A DNA stretch of 64,000 bases from Gemmatimonadaceae bacterium (GTDB lineage: Bacteria; Gemmatimonadota; Gemmatimonadetes; Gemmatimonadales; Gemmatimonadaceae): NCBI GenBank assembly GCA_020851035.1, contig JADZDM010000006.1, positions 1 through 64,000 on the forward strand, given 5' to 3'. Each line of letters starts with the position of its first letter. Positions within the stretch are counted from its first letter, which is position 1. The notes under the pieces are model-generated. The model had not been told where the DNA came from and did not search any database. It saw only the letters and a program-made list of their open reading frames with translations. This document shows, piece after piece, positions 55,394-64,000 of this stretch. Position numbers and translations under genes: made by a program.

Positions 55394-56647
55394 TTACGGC
55401 GTCCCGCCCAGGTTCGGGTTCGTCTCCAGCTCCGAGCGCGGGATCGGGAAACAGAGGGTCCGACCGGTCATGTCATCCGACACGCCCGGGCGTGCCAGCG
55501 CTGCCCAGCGACGCTGGTCGCCAAGCCGTCGCGCCTCGAGCCAGAGCTCGATGCCACGCTCGCGCTTGAGTGCCTCCCATGCCTCGGTGTCGTTCGTGGC
55601 AACCCAGGGTGCGAGTCCGAGCGAGATCCGCCGCGCGTTGAGCTTCGTCATCGCCGCGGGCGCGTCACCACCCACCAGCAGCGCTTCGGCCTCGATCAGC
55701 CGCATCTCCCATCCCGTCGCGAGGTTGATGGAGCTGGCGCGGTCCGGGAACTTCGTCTGGAAGAACCAGCGCACCAGGCCACCCAGGCTGGCCACGGCGG
55801 CGTCACCGTTGCGCACGGTCAGGCTCGAGTCGAACGGCACGCGCGGGTCGCGGGTGGTGCGACGGTACTCGTCGTAGAACGTGCCCCAGACGGTGTGCGC
55901 CCTGTACGGCTGGTTCGCCGAGGCCCAGTACACGCGGTTGTACTGCGCGACGGTGTTCACGTAGTACGGCATGCGATACGCGAAGGTGTTCGAGATCGCA
56001 CCGGCGTCGGTGGTGGCCCCGGCGAGGTCGTTGCGGAGCAGGCGCACCGAGGCGCGGCCGGCGGTGGCCGCATCGCGCAGCGCGGTGTTGTTGGCGGCCG
56101 TCGCCACGGTGATGGCCTCGGTGAACGCCGCCTCGGCGCGCTCGAGGTACACCGTGTACGGCTGCTTCGCCCCGCCGTCGATCACCCCGTCGCAGAAGTT
56201 CTCCCCGAGGTGCCGGTTGGCGTAGCCGGTCCAGACGAGGGCCTGTGCGAGGGTCGCGTTGTTCGTCGCCGCCGTGCCGAGCACGGTCTTGATGCGCGCC
56301 ACGCCCGACTCGGCGGTCCAGCGCGCGCGCTGCGCCTGGTTCCACCAGTCGTCGCCGTCGTCGGCGGCGAGGATGCCCACCTGCTGGCGCACCGAGATGC
56401 CGAACGCCGCGGTGGAGCCGGAGGGCAGGACCTCCTTCGTCACGGCGGCGCCGGTGTAGGCGGTGAAGTTGAGCGCCTCGGCCAGGTCACGCCCGGCGCC
56501 GTTGGCGATGGCCGTGAGTGCGGCGGCGTTGTCGAGGAACGTGGCCTGGATGGGGCCGGGGTTGGTGACCTTCAGGTCGCAGGCGGCGAGGAGGGCCAGG
56601 CCGGCGACGCGAGCCGTGCGCCCGATGGCGCGGGATGTCATCGTCAT
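55394..56647 (-). CDS. SusD/RagB family outer-membrane lipoprotein
   Basis: About 417 residues from ATG 56647. Lipoprotein signal LALLAACD (Cys23), then DLKVTNPGPIQATFLDNAAA, the typical SusD beginning. Helical TPR-like parts follow and the C-terminal half has the RISLGLAPW and LKRERGIELWLEARRLGDQRRW motif characteristic of SusD (RERxxEfwxEgxRxxDLrRW). Binds a nutrient above the SusC pore. It lies ten bases after the SusC gene. No glycosidase, peptidase or sigma/anti-sigma pair is next to it, so the ligand is unknown. Confidence 0.9.
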   Translation of the reverse strand: MTMTSRAIGRTARVAGLALLAACDLKVTNPGPIQATFLDNAAALTAIANGAGRDLAEALNFTAYTGAAVTKEVLPSGSTAAFGISVRQQVGILAADDGDDWWNQAQRARWTAESGVARIKTVLGTAATNNATLAQALVWTGYANRHLGENFCDGVIDGGAKQPYTVYLERAEAAFTEAITVATAANNTALRDAATAGRASVRLLRNDLAGATTDAGAISNTFAYRMPYYVNTVAQYNRVYWASANQPYRAHTVWGTFYDEYRRTTRDPRVPFDSSLTVRNGDAAVASLGGLVRWFFQTKFPDRASSINLATGWEMRLIEAEALLVGGDAPAAMTKLNARRISLGLAPWVATNDTEAWEALKRERGIELWLEARRLGDQRRWAALARPGVSDDMTGRTLCFPIPRSELETNPNLGGTP

Positions 56648-56657
56648 GGTCGCGGCC

Positions 56658-59507
56658 TCAGAACGTGATACGCAGGGACGTGAGGTACATCGCGGGCGCA
56701 GGGATGTGCTCCGAGATGTACCGCACGGTGGCGTTGAACCCGTCATTCCCCGACATCTCGGGATCGAACAGCGGCATGCCGTAGTTGCGGCGGAAGACGT
56801 TCTGTGCCGAGAGCACGAACATGCTGCTGGCCGTGCCCGGGATCAGCCGGCCGAGCGGCACGGTCACGGTGATGTCGCGGATCTTGAAGAAGTCGGCCGG
56901 GAAGATGAACATGTCCTGGCGCGCGTTGGCAGGGATGCAGGTGAGCGTCTCGCGCGGGGTGAGCGGCTGGCTCGCCGCGATGGCCGTGTAGGCGCGGGCG
57001 CACGTCGGCCAGAGCACGGAGCGCGAGAGGGCCTGGAACGAGGCATCCTCGTCGATGTAGGCACCGCCCTGGTACTCGCCGCGGGCCGAGATGCTGATCC
57101 CCTTCCAGGTGGTGATGCTGAGCGTCGGCGAGAGGATCAGCGTGGGCTGCGAGGGGCCGAAGGTGTAGTTGGAGGTGGTGTCGATCGGGGCGCCGATGAC
57201 GTCGGCGTTGCGGATCAGTCGGCCGCGCAGCACGGGGGCGGGCTGCCCCTCGATCACCCAGCCGAAATTACCGACGCTGAACGACGTCGCACCGCCAAGG
57301 CTCAGCACCTTGCTCTTGTTGGTGCTGACATTGAGGCCGGCGCGGATGCCGAGGTTCTTCCGCTCGAGGAGCGTCGCATTGATCGCGGCCTCGATGCCGC
57401 TCTTCTGGATCTTGCCGGCGTTGCCGAGCGAGCTGGCGAGGAAGCCGTTCGACGGAATGTTGCGGACGAAGAAGAGTGCGTCGGAGGTGACGGCCTTGAA
57501 CCAGGTGAAGTCCACCGAGAAGCGGCCCGAGAACAGCGTCTGGTCGAGCCCGAACTCCGTCTCCACGGTGCGCTCGGGACCGAGGTTCGGGTCACCGAGG
57601 TTGAGCGGCCGGACGGCCGGCGCCGTGCCCCAGCCCACCGGTTCCCAAGTCTGCACCGAGGCGAAGGCCGTCGGCGCACGACCGGCGGCGCCGTAGGCCG
57701 CGCGGGCCTTGAGCGTACCGAACTTCTCCTTCCAGAAGCTCTCGTCGGACACCACCCACGACGCACTCGCCTTCGGGTAGGTCTGGAAGCCGAAGTTGGT
57801 GCCGAAGGCGCTGTTGCCATCGACGCGTGCGCCGACGGTCACGAAGTACCGGTCCTTGTAGCCGAACAGCGCCTGGCTGAAGGCCCCGCCGGTGATGTTC
57901 TTGAGGCGGTTCTCGTCGGCGTTGCGCAGCGAGCCGGAGGCGACGGTCGGGTTGGTGGGCGCGGGGTAGTTCTCCGAGTACGCCACGACGTCACCGACCT
58001 TCGAGCTGATGTACTGCGTGCCGGCCGAGAGCGTGGCACGGAAGTCGTTGCCGGCGCGGATCTCGAAGTTGTTGGCCCAGTCGAAGCTCAGGATCTTGTT
58101 CTGCCAGACCTGGTTCTGGATGATGCCGAGCAGTGCGCCGGGGAAACCGTAGGGGCGCACGTTCCGGTTCTCGAGTGCCGAGCGATCGAGCCCGATCACG
58201 AGCCGGCTGGAGAAGCGCTCGATGGGGGTCCACGTGGTGGTGGCGCCCATCAGCAGGCGATCGATGTTCGACGTGAGCTGCTGCCCGTACACGAGCTTGA
58301 TCGTGTCCGGGTTGGCGTTGCCGAAGTAGTTGCGGCTCTGGCGGAAGGCGTTGAGCGTGACGCCCTGCGCATTGTTCCCGGCGGGGGTCTGCGTGATCAG
58401 GTTGCTGGTGTATGACGTGTTCCAGCTGAACTGCACGTGCTTCATCGGGTTGAAGTCCAGGTTCGCCCGGAGCTGGTACTTGCGCTCGTTGTCGAGCTGC
58501 AGGACGCCATTGGTGTTGTCGGCACCGAACGAGAAGAGGTACTTCACGTTGTTCTGCGTGCCGCCGGCCACCTGCGCCTGCATGCCGATGCGGCCGCCGT
58601 CGCGGAGGAACGGGTCCATGTAGAGCAGCGGGGCGTCGCCGGCCCCGAACTTCTGCATGCGGGAGAAGCCGGAGTTGAGCTGTGCGGTCCACTTCGGCGC
58701 GCCGCTGGAGCCGCGCTTGGTGAAGATCTGGATCACGCCGGCGGCGGCGTCGGTGCCGAAGAGCGTGGTGGCGGCGGCGCCCTTCACGACCTCGATGCGC
58801 TCGATGTCGTCGGGGTTGATGTCGTTGAGCGGGCTCCCGTTGGAGTTGGCCCCGCGCTGCGTGGCCCCCTGGAAGATGCCGTTGCGCGGGTACTCGTCGG
58901 ACCGGGTGCGGACGCCGTCGACGTAGATGAGCGGCTGGTTGCTGAGCGCCAGCGAGGTCGCGCCGCGAAGGCGGATCGCGCTGCCCGTGCCCGAGTTGCC
59001 GGTGCCACCCGAGATCTGCACACCGGCGACGCGGCCGGCGAGCAGGTTCGAGACGTTGGTGGGCACCTCGGGGATGTCGGCGGTGCTGACCTGGCCGATG
59101 GAGTTGCCCACCTCCCGCTTGCGGGCGGAGCCGGCGGTGCCGGTGACGACCACCTGGTCGAGCGAGACCGGGGAGGTCTTGATGACGAAGTCGAGGGTGA
59201 GGGTCTGGCCCGCCGCGAGCGTCACGGTGCGCTCCACCGACTCGTAGCCGATCGCACGGGCCCGGATGGTGGTGACACCGGCGGGGATGCGGCCGATGAC
59301 GTAGCTCCCGTCCGGGCCGGCCTGCGTGCCGTTGGTGGTGCGCAGCACCAGCACCTGTGCACCCGGCACCGGCTGGCCGCCGGGGTTGGACACCTTGCCG
59401 CGCACCGTCGCGGTCTGGCCCTGTACCTGTCCTGCGACGGTCGCCGCGAGCACTGCCGTCAACGCGACCGTTCGTCCCACACTGTTCCACGCACGCCAAG
59501 CGAACAT
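56658..59507 (-). CDS. SusC/RagA family TonB-linked outer-membrane receptor
   Basis: 949 residues from ATG 59507, supported by GGTGAGG five bases upstream. Signal peptide (TVALTAVLAATVAGQVQG), a CarboxypepD_reg-like domain (ATVRGKVSNPGGQPVPGAQV), a TonB-contact/plug region with LDQVVVTGTAGSARKREVGN, VDGVRTRSDEYPRNGIFQG, INPDDIERIEVVKGAAATTL, FGTDAAAGVIQIFTKRG, then the 22-strand barrel ending in MYLTSLRITF with a terminal Phe. Forms a gated importer with the SusD partner. Its promoter should lie in the 231 bases upstream (to 59738). Confidence 0.93.
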   Translation of the reverse strand: MFAWRAWNSVGRTVALTAVLAATVAGQVQGQTATVRGKVSNPGGQPVPGAQVLVLRTTNGTQAGPDGSYVIGRIPAGVTTIRARAIGYESVERTVTLAAGQTLTLDFVIKTSPVSLDQVVVTGTAGSARKREVGNSIGQVSTADIPEVPTNVSNLLAGRVAGVQISGGTGNSGTGSAIRLRGATSLALSNQPLIYVDGVRTRSDEYPRNGIFQGATQRGANSNGSPLNDINPDDIERIEVVKGAAATTLFGTDAAAGVIQIFTKRGSSGAPKWTAQLNSGFSRMQKFGAGDAPLLYMDPFLRDGGRIGMQAQVAGGTQNNVKYLFSFGADNTNGVLQLDNERKYQLRANLDFNPMKHVQFSWNTSYTSNLITQTPAGNNAQGVTLNAFRQSRNYFGNANPDTIKLVYGQQLTSNIDRLLMGATTTWTPIERFSSRLVIGLDRSALENRNVRPYGFPGALLGIIQNQVWQNKILSFDWANNFEIRAGNDFRATLSAGTQYISSKVGDVVAYSENYPAPTNPTVASGSLRNADENRLKNITGGAFSQALFGYKDRYFVTVGARVDGNSAFGTNFGFQTYPKASASWVVSDESFWKEKFGTLKARAAYGAAGRAPTAFASVQTWEPVGWGTAPAVRPLNLGDPNLGPERTVETEFGLDQTLFSGRFSVDFTWFKAVTSDALFFVRNIPSNGFLASSLGNAGKIQKSGIEAAINATLLERKNLGIRAGLNVSTNKSKVLSLGGATSFSVGNFGWVIEGQPAPVLRGRLIRNADVIGAPIDTTSNYTFGPSQPTLILSPTLSITTWKGISISARGEYQGGAYIDEDASFQALSRSVLWPTCARAYTAIAASQPLTPRETLTCIPANARQDMFIFPADFFKIRDITVTVPLGRLIPGTASSMFVLSAQNVFRRNYGMPLFDPEMSGNDGFNATVRYISEHIPAPAMYLTSLRITF

Positions 59508-59738
59508 CCGCACCTCACCGGCTGATGGTACGACAACACCCCCGCCTGACGGTGGCGGGCAGGAACATGAAGTCGCATCAGCGGCGCGCGGTGAACGCGG
59601 CGCTCGACTGAATCGGTGGGTCCGGACCAGCAGGGCGTGCGTGACATGTCAGGCAAACGCACGGCGCCGGCAGCGAACATGCACCACGCCGACCCGCGTG
59701 GCAAGCGAATGGCGGCGGGTGCGGGACGACGGCCGGAA
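59508..59738. promoter_or_regulatory. Region upstream of the SusC gene
   Basis: 231 bases without a gene, between the SusC start and the stop of the next minus-strand gene. A 17-base palindrome GCCGGAAT-T-ATTCCGGC at 59732-59748 covers the stop codon of the upstream gene and may be a short terminator. No cobalamin or other riboswitch pattern seen. Confidence 0.4.
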
Positions 59739-60230
59739 TTATTCCGGCGTGCCCGGCCCGGGGCTCACCGAGGAGCCACCCCGCCCCCAGATGCTCCGGA
59801 AGGCGAAGACGACGACGCCGGTGAACACGCCGGCGATGCCGGCTGCGACACCGATGCTGCGCCGCCGGTTGACCGTCCGCTGCGCGCTCCCGTCCAGCGC
59901 CTGCGACGGCACGGTCAGCGCACCACGCCGCCACGGGAGTGCGTCGCCGTCGATGGTGGTCACCTCGGTCGGCAGCACCACCAGCGCCCCATCCGGCTCG
60001 CGGAGCTGCAGCCTGCCCTCGAGGGTGCGGATCCGCAGCCCGGCGGAGTCGGTGAGCGCACGCGCGCCGGCGGTGGTGAGTGTCAGCCGCACCTCGGAGC
60101 CGGCCACCAGCGCGCCCGGCGGCGCGGCGCGATACGTGTAGCAGCCGGAGAGCAGGCTGCCGAGTGTCAGCGGCAGGAGCGCGGCGCCCCGGGGCGGCAG
60201 CAGCGGCGACCGGCGTGAATGGGCGGGCAT
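59739..60230 (-). CDS. Small lipoprotein with C-terminal membrane segment, unknown
   Basis: 163 residues from ATG 60230. Lipoprotein signal LTLGSLLSGC (Cys about 30) followed by YTYRAAPPGALVAGSEVRLT and strands with GRLQLREPDGALVVLPTEVT; the C-terminus has one hydrophobic helix (SIGVAAGIAGVFTGVVVFAF) and a Gly/Ser tail. Longer frames up to 61004 are antisense to the BMP gene. Family not recognised. The stop codon sits in a small palindrome. Confidence 0.65.
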   Translation of the reverse strand: MPAHSRRSPLLPPRGAALLPLTLGSLLSGCYTYRAAPPGALVAGSEVRLTLTTAGARALTDSAGLRIRTLEGRLQLREPDGALVVLPTEVTTIDGDALPWRRGALTVPSQALDGSAQRTVNRRRSIGVAAGIAGVFTGVVVFAFRSIWGRGGSSVSPGPGTPE

Positions 60231-60459
60231 GATCGGGAATCGAGTGGGATGTCGGGCGAGCGCAGCGCGATCGAACCGGCCGTCAGTCCACACCGCCGAG
60301 TTCCGAAGCTGGAGTCTGCCTGCGGGCAGGGCAAGCCCGGCGAGCCCCGTCCCTCCGACGGTGCGTCGCGCGCGCGAACGACCGGGGGTGCGTGCGGCTG
60401 GGACGATGGCACGCCCTTCGCTTGCCGCACCCATCCACGCTGACGACCTTTCGCCCCTC

Positions 60460-61509
60460 ATGCGATTCCTTCTCGCCGTCCTGGTCGTCCTGACGCTGGT
60501 CCACGGCGCACTGCTCTTCGTCCACCCGACCGCGGCGCCCTCGCTGGAGGCCGCCGGCACCGGGCCCACCGTCGGCGTGGTCTTCGACCTGGGTGGCCGC
60601 GGCGACAAGTCGTTCAACGACGGCGCGTACCTCGGAGCAGACTCAGCGGCGAAGGGGTTGTCGGCGCGCGTGCAGTTCATCGAGCCCGGTGACGGCTCGG
60701 ACCGCGAGGCCGGCCTCCGCCTGCTGGCCGCCGAGCACCGCGACCTGGTGCTGGGTGTGGGCTTCATCTTCTCCGACGACCTCACCGGCCTGGCGAAGGA
60801 GTACCCGGACGTGAACTTCGCCGGCGTCGACTTCGCCGTGGCGACCGACGACAAGGGCACGGTCATCCCGCCGCCGCCGAACGTCGCGGCGCTCAAGTTC
60901 CGCGAGGAGGAGGGGTCGTTCCTGGTGGGTGCCCTCGCGGCGCTCGTCGGCGGCTCGAAGAAGGTCGGCTTCCTCGGCGGCATGGACATCCCGCTGATCC
61001 ACAAGTTCGAGGCCGGCTACAAGGCCGGCGTGGCGTACGTGTGCCGCGACTGCACCGTGATCGCGCAGTACGCCGGCGTCACCCCGGAGGCGTTCCGGAA
61101 CCCGAGCAAGGGCAAGGAGATCGCCCTCAGCCAGTACCAGCAGGGCGTCAACGTGATCTTTCATGCCAGCGGGTCCACGGGGCTCGGCATGTTCGAGGCG
61201 GCGCGCTCGATGGGGCGCGGGCACTTCGGCATCGGGGTGGACGCTGACCAGTACGGCGAGGCGCCGGGATTCGTGCTGACGTCGATGGTGAAGGGCGTGG
61301 ACAACGCGGTGTTCGACACCATCCGCCGTGTGCGGGACGGCACGTTCAAGGGTGGCATCTACTCGTACGGCCTGAAGGAGAAGGGGGTGGGGTACATCTA
61401 TGATGACAACAACCGCGCCCTCATCCCCGACAGCGTGCGCACACGCCTGATGCAGATCGAGGCCGACATCGTGGCCGGCCGCATCAAGGTGCCGAGCACC
61501 CGATCGTGA
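60460..61509 (+). CDS. BMP family ABC transporter substrate-binding protein
   Basis: 349 residues from ATG 60460. A hydrophobic N-terminus (FLLAVLVVLTLVHGALLF) without a lipobox Cys suggests periplasmic or membrane-anchored export. The domain has VGVVFDLGGRGDKSFNDGAY (family signature), LGVGFIFSDDL, VGALAALVGGSKKVGFLGGM and KGVDNAVFDTIRRVRDGTF. BMP proteins bind nucleosides (PnrA, BmpA). The downstream ATPase gene overlaps by four bases. Its 229-base upstream region (60231-60459) is divergent with the lipoprotein gene; I see no clear motif there. Confidence 0.9.
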   Translation: MRFLLAVLVVLTLVHGALLFVHPTAAPSLEAAGTGPTVGVVFDLGGRGDKSFNDGAYLGADSAAKGLSARVQFIEPGDGSDREAGLRLLAAEHRDLVLGVGFIFSDDLTGLAKEYPDVNFAGVDFAVATDDKGTVIPPPPNVAALKFREEEGSFLVGALAALVGGSKKVGFLGGMDIPLIHKFEAGYKAGVAYVCRDCTVIAQYAGVTPEAFRNPSKGKEIALSQYQQGVNVIFHASGSTGLGMFEAARSMGRGHFGIGVDADQYGEAPGFVLTSMVKGVDNAVFDTIRRVRDGTFKGGIYSYGLKEKGVGYIYDDNNRALIPDSVRTRLMQIEADIVAGRIKVPSTRS

Positions 61510-63179
61510 GCACGGCGGCGCGGGGATCGCTGGCGGTCCGGATGACGGGGGTCGCGAAGTTCTTCGGCCCGGTGCGGGCCAACCACGACGCGAGCCTCGA
61601 GGTCGCCGCCGGCGAGATCCACGCGGTGGTGGGCGAGAACGGGGCCGGCAAGAGCACGCTGCTGCGGGTGCTGAGCGGGATGTACGCCCCTGACGCCGGG
61701 ACGGTGGAGGTGTTCGGGCGGGACGTGACGGGATGGAGCACGGCGGACGCGATCGCTGCGGGTGTGGGCATGGTGCACCAGCACTTCATGCTCGTGCCGA
61801 CGCTGACGGTGGCGGAGAACGTGGTGCTGGGGCGCGAGCCGATGCAGGGCCTGACGTACGATCGCGCGCATGCCGAGTCGGCGCTGGAGACGCTGAGCCG
61901 TGAGTCGGGGCTGGCGTGTGTGCCGTCGCGGCTGGTCTCGGAGCTGAGCGTGGGCGAGGCGCAGCGGGTGGAGATCCTGAAGACGCTCTATCGCGGGGCG
62001 ACGCTGCTGATCCTGGACGAGCCGACGGCGGTGCTCTCGCCGCCGGAGGTGACGGAGTTGTGGAAGGTGCTGCGGACGGTGCGTGATGGCGGGGCGACGA
62101 TCGTGCTGGTGACGCACAAGCTGGACGAGCTGATGGACGTGACGGACCGGATCACGGTGATGCGTCGCGGGGCGACGGTGGGGCGGATGGTGACGCGGGA
62201 GACGACGCCGGCGGCGATTGCGACGGCGATGGTGGGGCGCGAGGTGCGGCTGGATGCGAACGGGATGCCGACGGGGGCGGATGGGGAGGCGGTGGGTGCG
62301 GCGGTGGCGGATGCGAACGTGGGCACGGACGCGGGGGGCCCCCCCGATCAAACAATCGTCGCCACCCGCCGCGATCGCATCACCGGAACCACGCCAGCCG
62401 CCATCTTTTCCACCCCCACCCCCGCCTACACCGCCGCCCCCCGCCTCCACCTCGCCGCCATCACCGTCGCCGGCCGCTCCTCCGCCCGCGCCGTCGACGC
62501 CCTCTCCCTCTCCATCGCCCCCGGCGAGATCCTCGGCATCGCCGGCGTCGAGGGCAACGGACAGACGGAACTCGTCGAGGCCATCGCCGGCCTCCGCCCC
62601 GTCGCCAGCGGCACCATCAGCGTCGACGGCACCGACGTCACCCGCTTCCCCATCGGCAAGCGGCTCGCCCACGGCATCACGCACATCCCCGAGGACCGGC
62701 ACGCGCGCGGACTCGTGCTCGACTACTCGATCGAGGACAACCTCATCCTCGGCCGGCAGAAACAGTACTCGTGGAGCGGCAACATCGATCGCGCCCGCGC
62801 CCGCGCGTTCGCCGAGGACCGCATCACGGCGTTCGACATCCGCCCCGCCGATCCCACCGCGCCGGCCCGGTCGCTGAGCGGCGGCAACCAGCAGAAGATC
62901 GTCGTCGCGCGCGAGATGCCCGCCGACTTCCGCGTGCTGCTGGCCGCGCAACCCACCCGCGGCGTCGACGTCGGCGCCATCGAGTTCATCCACGACCAGC
63001 TCCGCATGGCACGGCGCGCGGGCAAGGCGATCCTGCTGGTGAGCGCCGAACTCCACGAGATCCTCGCCCTCAGTGACCGCGTGGCCGTGATGTACCGCGG
63101 CCGGATCGTCACCGAGATGCCGCGGGCCGAGGCGTCCGAGGACGTGCTGGGCCCGTGGATGACCGGAGCGCGCTCGTGA
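61506..63179 (+). CDS. Nucleoside ABC transporter ATP-binding protein, two ABC domains
   Basis: 557 residues from GTG 61506 (GTGA overlap). Domain 1 has GENGAGKSTLLR, a Q-loop VHQHFMLVPTL, LSVGEAQRVEIL and ILDEPTAVLSP. Domain 2 is the regulatory type with a changed P-loop GVEGNGQTEL and LSGGNQQKIVVARE, followed by AAQPTRGVDVGAIE. This asymmetric layout matches NupO/YufO and RbsA-type ATPases. The linker at about residues 255-310 is long and has an abrupt codon-usage switch at about 62339, with GCG/GTG/ACG before and GCC/GTC/ACC after, around a G6C7 tract. Confidence 0.9.
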   Translation: MSTAARGSLAVRMTGVAKFFGPVRANHDASLEVAAGEIHAVVGENGAGKSTLLRVLSGMYAPDAGTVEVFGRDVTGWSTADAIAAGVGMVHQHFMLVPTLTVAENVVLGREPMQGLTYDRAHAESALETLSRESGLACVPSRLVSELSVGEAQRVEILKTLYRGATLLILDEPTAVLSPPEVTELWKVLRTVRDGGATIVLVTHKLDELMDVTDRITVMRRGATVGRMVTRETTPAAIATAMVGREVRLDANGMPTGADGEAVGAAVADANVGTDAGGPPDQTIVATRRDRITGTTPAAIFSTPTPAYTAAPRLHLAAITVAGRSSARAVDALSLSIAPGEILGIAGVEGNGQTELVEAIAGLRPVASGTISVDGTDVTRFPIGKRLAHGITHIPEDRHARGLVLDYSIEDNLILGRQKQYSWSGNIDRARARAFAEDRITAFDIRPADPTAPARSLSGGNQQKIVVAREMPADFRVLLAAQPTRGVDVGAIEFIHDQLRMARRAGKAILLVSAELHEILALSDRVAVMYRGRIVTEMPRAEASEDVLGPWMTGARS

Positions 63180-64000
63180 GCCGTGGCACCATGCACGCCA
63201 TCGAGGACGGAGTGCTCCCGACACTCACCGCGCTGCTGGTGGCGCTGGTGGCCGGTGACCTGCTGATCCTCTCCTACGGGCAGGCACCCGGTGAGGTCTG
63301 GCGCCTCATGCTGAGCGGCACGTGGGGCAACGCCTATGGCATCGCGCAGGTGCTGTACAAGGCCACCACGCTCGTCTTCACCGGCCTCAGTGTGGCCATC
63401 GGCCTGCGCGCCGGCCTGTTCAACATCGGCGCCGAGTCGCAGCTCGCCGCCGGCGGGTTCTGCGCCGGCGCCCTCGGGCTGATGCTGCCCGCCGGCATCA
63501 CGCCCTGGGTCGCGATCCCGCTCTGCCTGCTGGCGGCGATGATCGGCGGCGCCCTGGTCGGCCTGATCCCGGGTGTGTTGCGTGCGCGGTTCGGCGCGCA
63601 CGAGGTGATCGCGACCATCATGCTGAACTTCATCGTGCTGGCCTTCCTGAACTGGGCCATCTCGGCCACCGGCCTGGCCGTACCCGAGACGCTCCACACA
63701 CCCCCCGTGGCCAGTTCCGCGATCCCGCGACTGGCCTCGTGGTTCCCGGCGTTCCACGGGTCCGCGGCCAACGCCACCATCCTGGTCGCGCTGCTGGCGG
63801 TCATCGTCGCCGCGTGGATGTTGTTCCGGTCGCGCTACGGATACGAACTGCGCGCGGTGGGGCTGCAGCCGCTGGCGGCCGAGTCGGGTGGCATCCGCGT
63901 GCCGCGCATCTGGATCAGCGCGATGGTCATCGCCGGTGCCGTGGCGGGACTGGGCTCCGCGAACTTCGTGCTCGGCTACAAGAACTACTTCGAGGACGGC
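63176..64000 (+). CDS. Nucleoside ABC transporter permease (partial, cut by window end)
   Basis: GTG at 63176 overlaps the ATPase stop by four bases; the frame is open for 275 codons to the last base. Multiple membrane segments: LPTLTALLVALVAGDLLILS, GLSVAIGLRAGLFNIGAESQ, WVAIPLCLLAAMIGGALVGL, VIATIMLNFIVLAFLNWAIS and ILVALLAVIVAAWMLF. GLFNIGAESQLAAGG and RYGYELRAVGLQPLAAESGGI are signatures of the BPD_transp_2 permease family that includes NupP. A second permease gene usually follows. Confidence 0.9.
   Translation, partial: MSRGTMHAIEDGVLPTLTALLVALVAGDLLILSYGQAPGEVWRLMLSGTWGNAYGIAQVLYKATTLVFTGLSVAIGLRAGLFNIGAESQLAAGGFCAGALGLMLPAGITPWVAIPLCLLAAMIGGALVGLIPGVLRARFGAHEVIATIMLNFIVLAFLNWAISATGLAVPETLHTPPVASSAIPRLASWFPAFHGSAANATILVALLAVIVAAWMLFRSRYGYELRAVGLQPLAAESGGIRVPRIWISAMVIAGAVAGLGSANFVLGYKNYFEDG

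Overview
The window is a dense, very GC-rich chromosomal segment with about 50 protein genes, no rRNA or tRNA gene that I could see, no CRISPR array and no transposase. The set of outer-membrane genes (SusC/SusD pair, Omp85/TamB pair, several lipoproteins), the DUF1800/DUF1501 pair, Arg/Ala/Pro-rich proteins, abundant GTG starts and 1- or 4-base stop/start overlaps fits a Gram-negative bacterium such as a member of Gemmatimonadota. That placement is inference; no marker gene settles it.

Layout. 50-2357 (minus): CoA transferase, ECF sigma factor and a small membrane protein that looks like its anti-sigma partner. 2575-3426 (plus): a PhaF-like protein with a histone-H1-like tail. 3614-8063 (plus): a tightly coupled six-gene run (sugar kinase, M20 hydrolase, small protein, RNase HI-like protein, a large protein with a putative nuclease domain, a zinc ribbon). 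8100-12262 (minus): a four-gene operon of an OleD-like reductase, metallo-beta-lactamase hydrolase, PaaK-like adenylating enzyme and KAS III enzyme, probably a small biosynthetic pathway resembling the Ole hydrocarbon pathway. 12321-13805 (minus): a maltokinase-like protein without kinase catalytic residues. 13973-21934: thiolase, squalene/phytoene synthase, FAD-linked oxidase, ThyX and a subtilisin-like lipoprotein. 22053-27044: a small acidic protein, an orphan OmpR-type regulator and a GGDEF-ATPase-TPR protein. 27162-32330: DUF1800 and DUF1501 proteins, a polysaccharide deacetylase and two small proteins.

32920-41749 (plus): Rho with a long disordered, Asn-rich extension, followed by an Omp85 protein and TamB whose starts overlap the preceding stops through the unusual codons TTG and CTG. 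41766-49409: lipoprotein, M20 dipeptidase, membrane PHP protein, thioredoxin-domain protein and a VLCAD-type acyl-CoA dehydrogenase. 49402-49682 holds a striking array of short CCGGTGACA repeats, six in one direction then seven inverted. 49751-53934 (minus) is a de novo NAD operon, nrtR-nadB-nadA-nadC, in which nadC carries an in-frame amber codon at the conserved lysine of its KDNH motif. 54086-59507: YccF, an exported protein and a SusD/SusC pair. 60460-64000 (plus): a nucleoside-type ABC importer (BMP lipoprotein-like binding protein, double ATPase, permease cut by the window end).

The most interesting points are the inverted repeat array, the Ole-like operon with a PaaK-type ligase, the nadC lesion with a candidate NrtR operator on the regulator's start codon, the Rho extension with coupled non-ATG starts, an abrupt codon-usage switch inside the ABC ATPase, and the active-site-degenerate RNase HI and maltokinase homologues.
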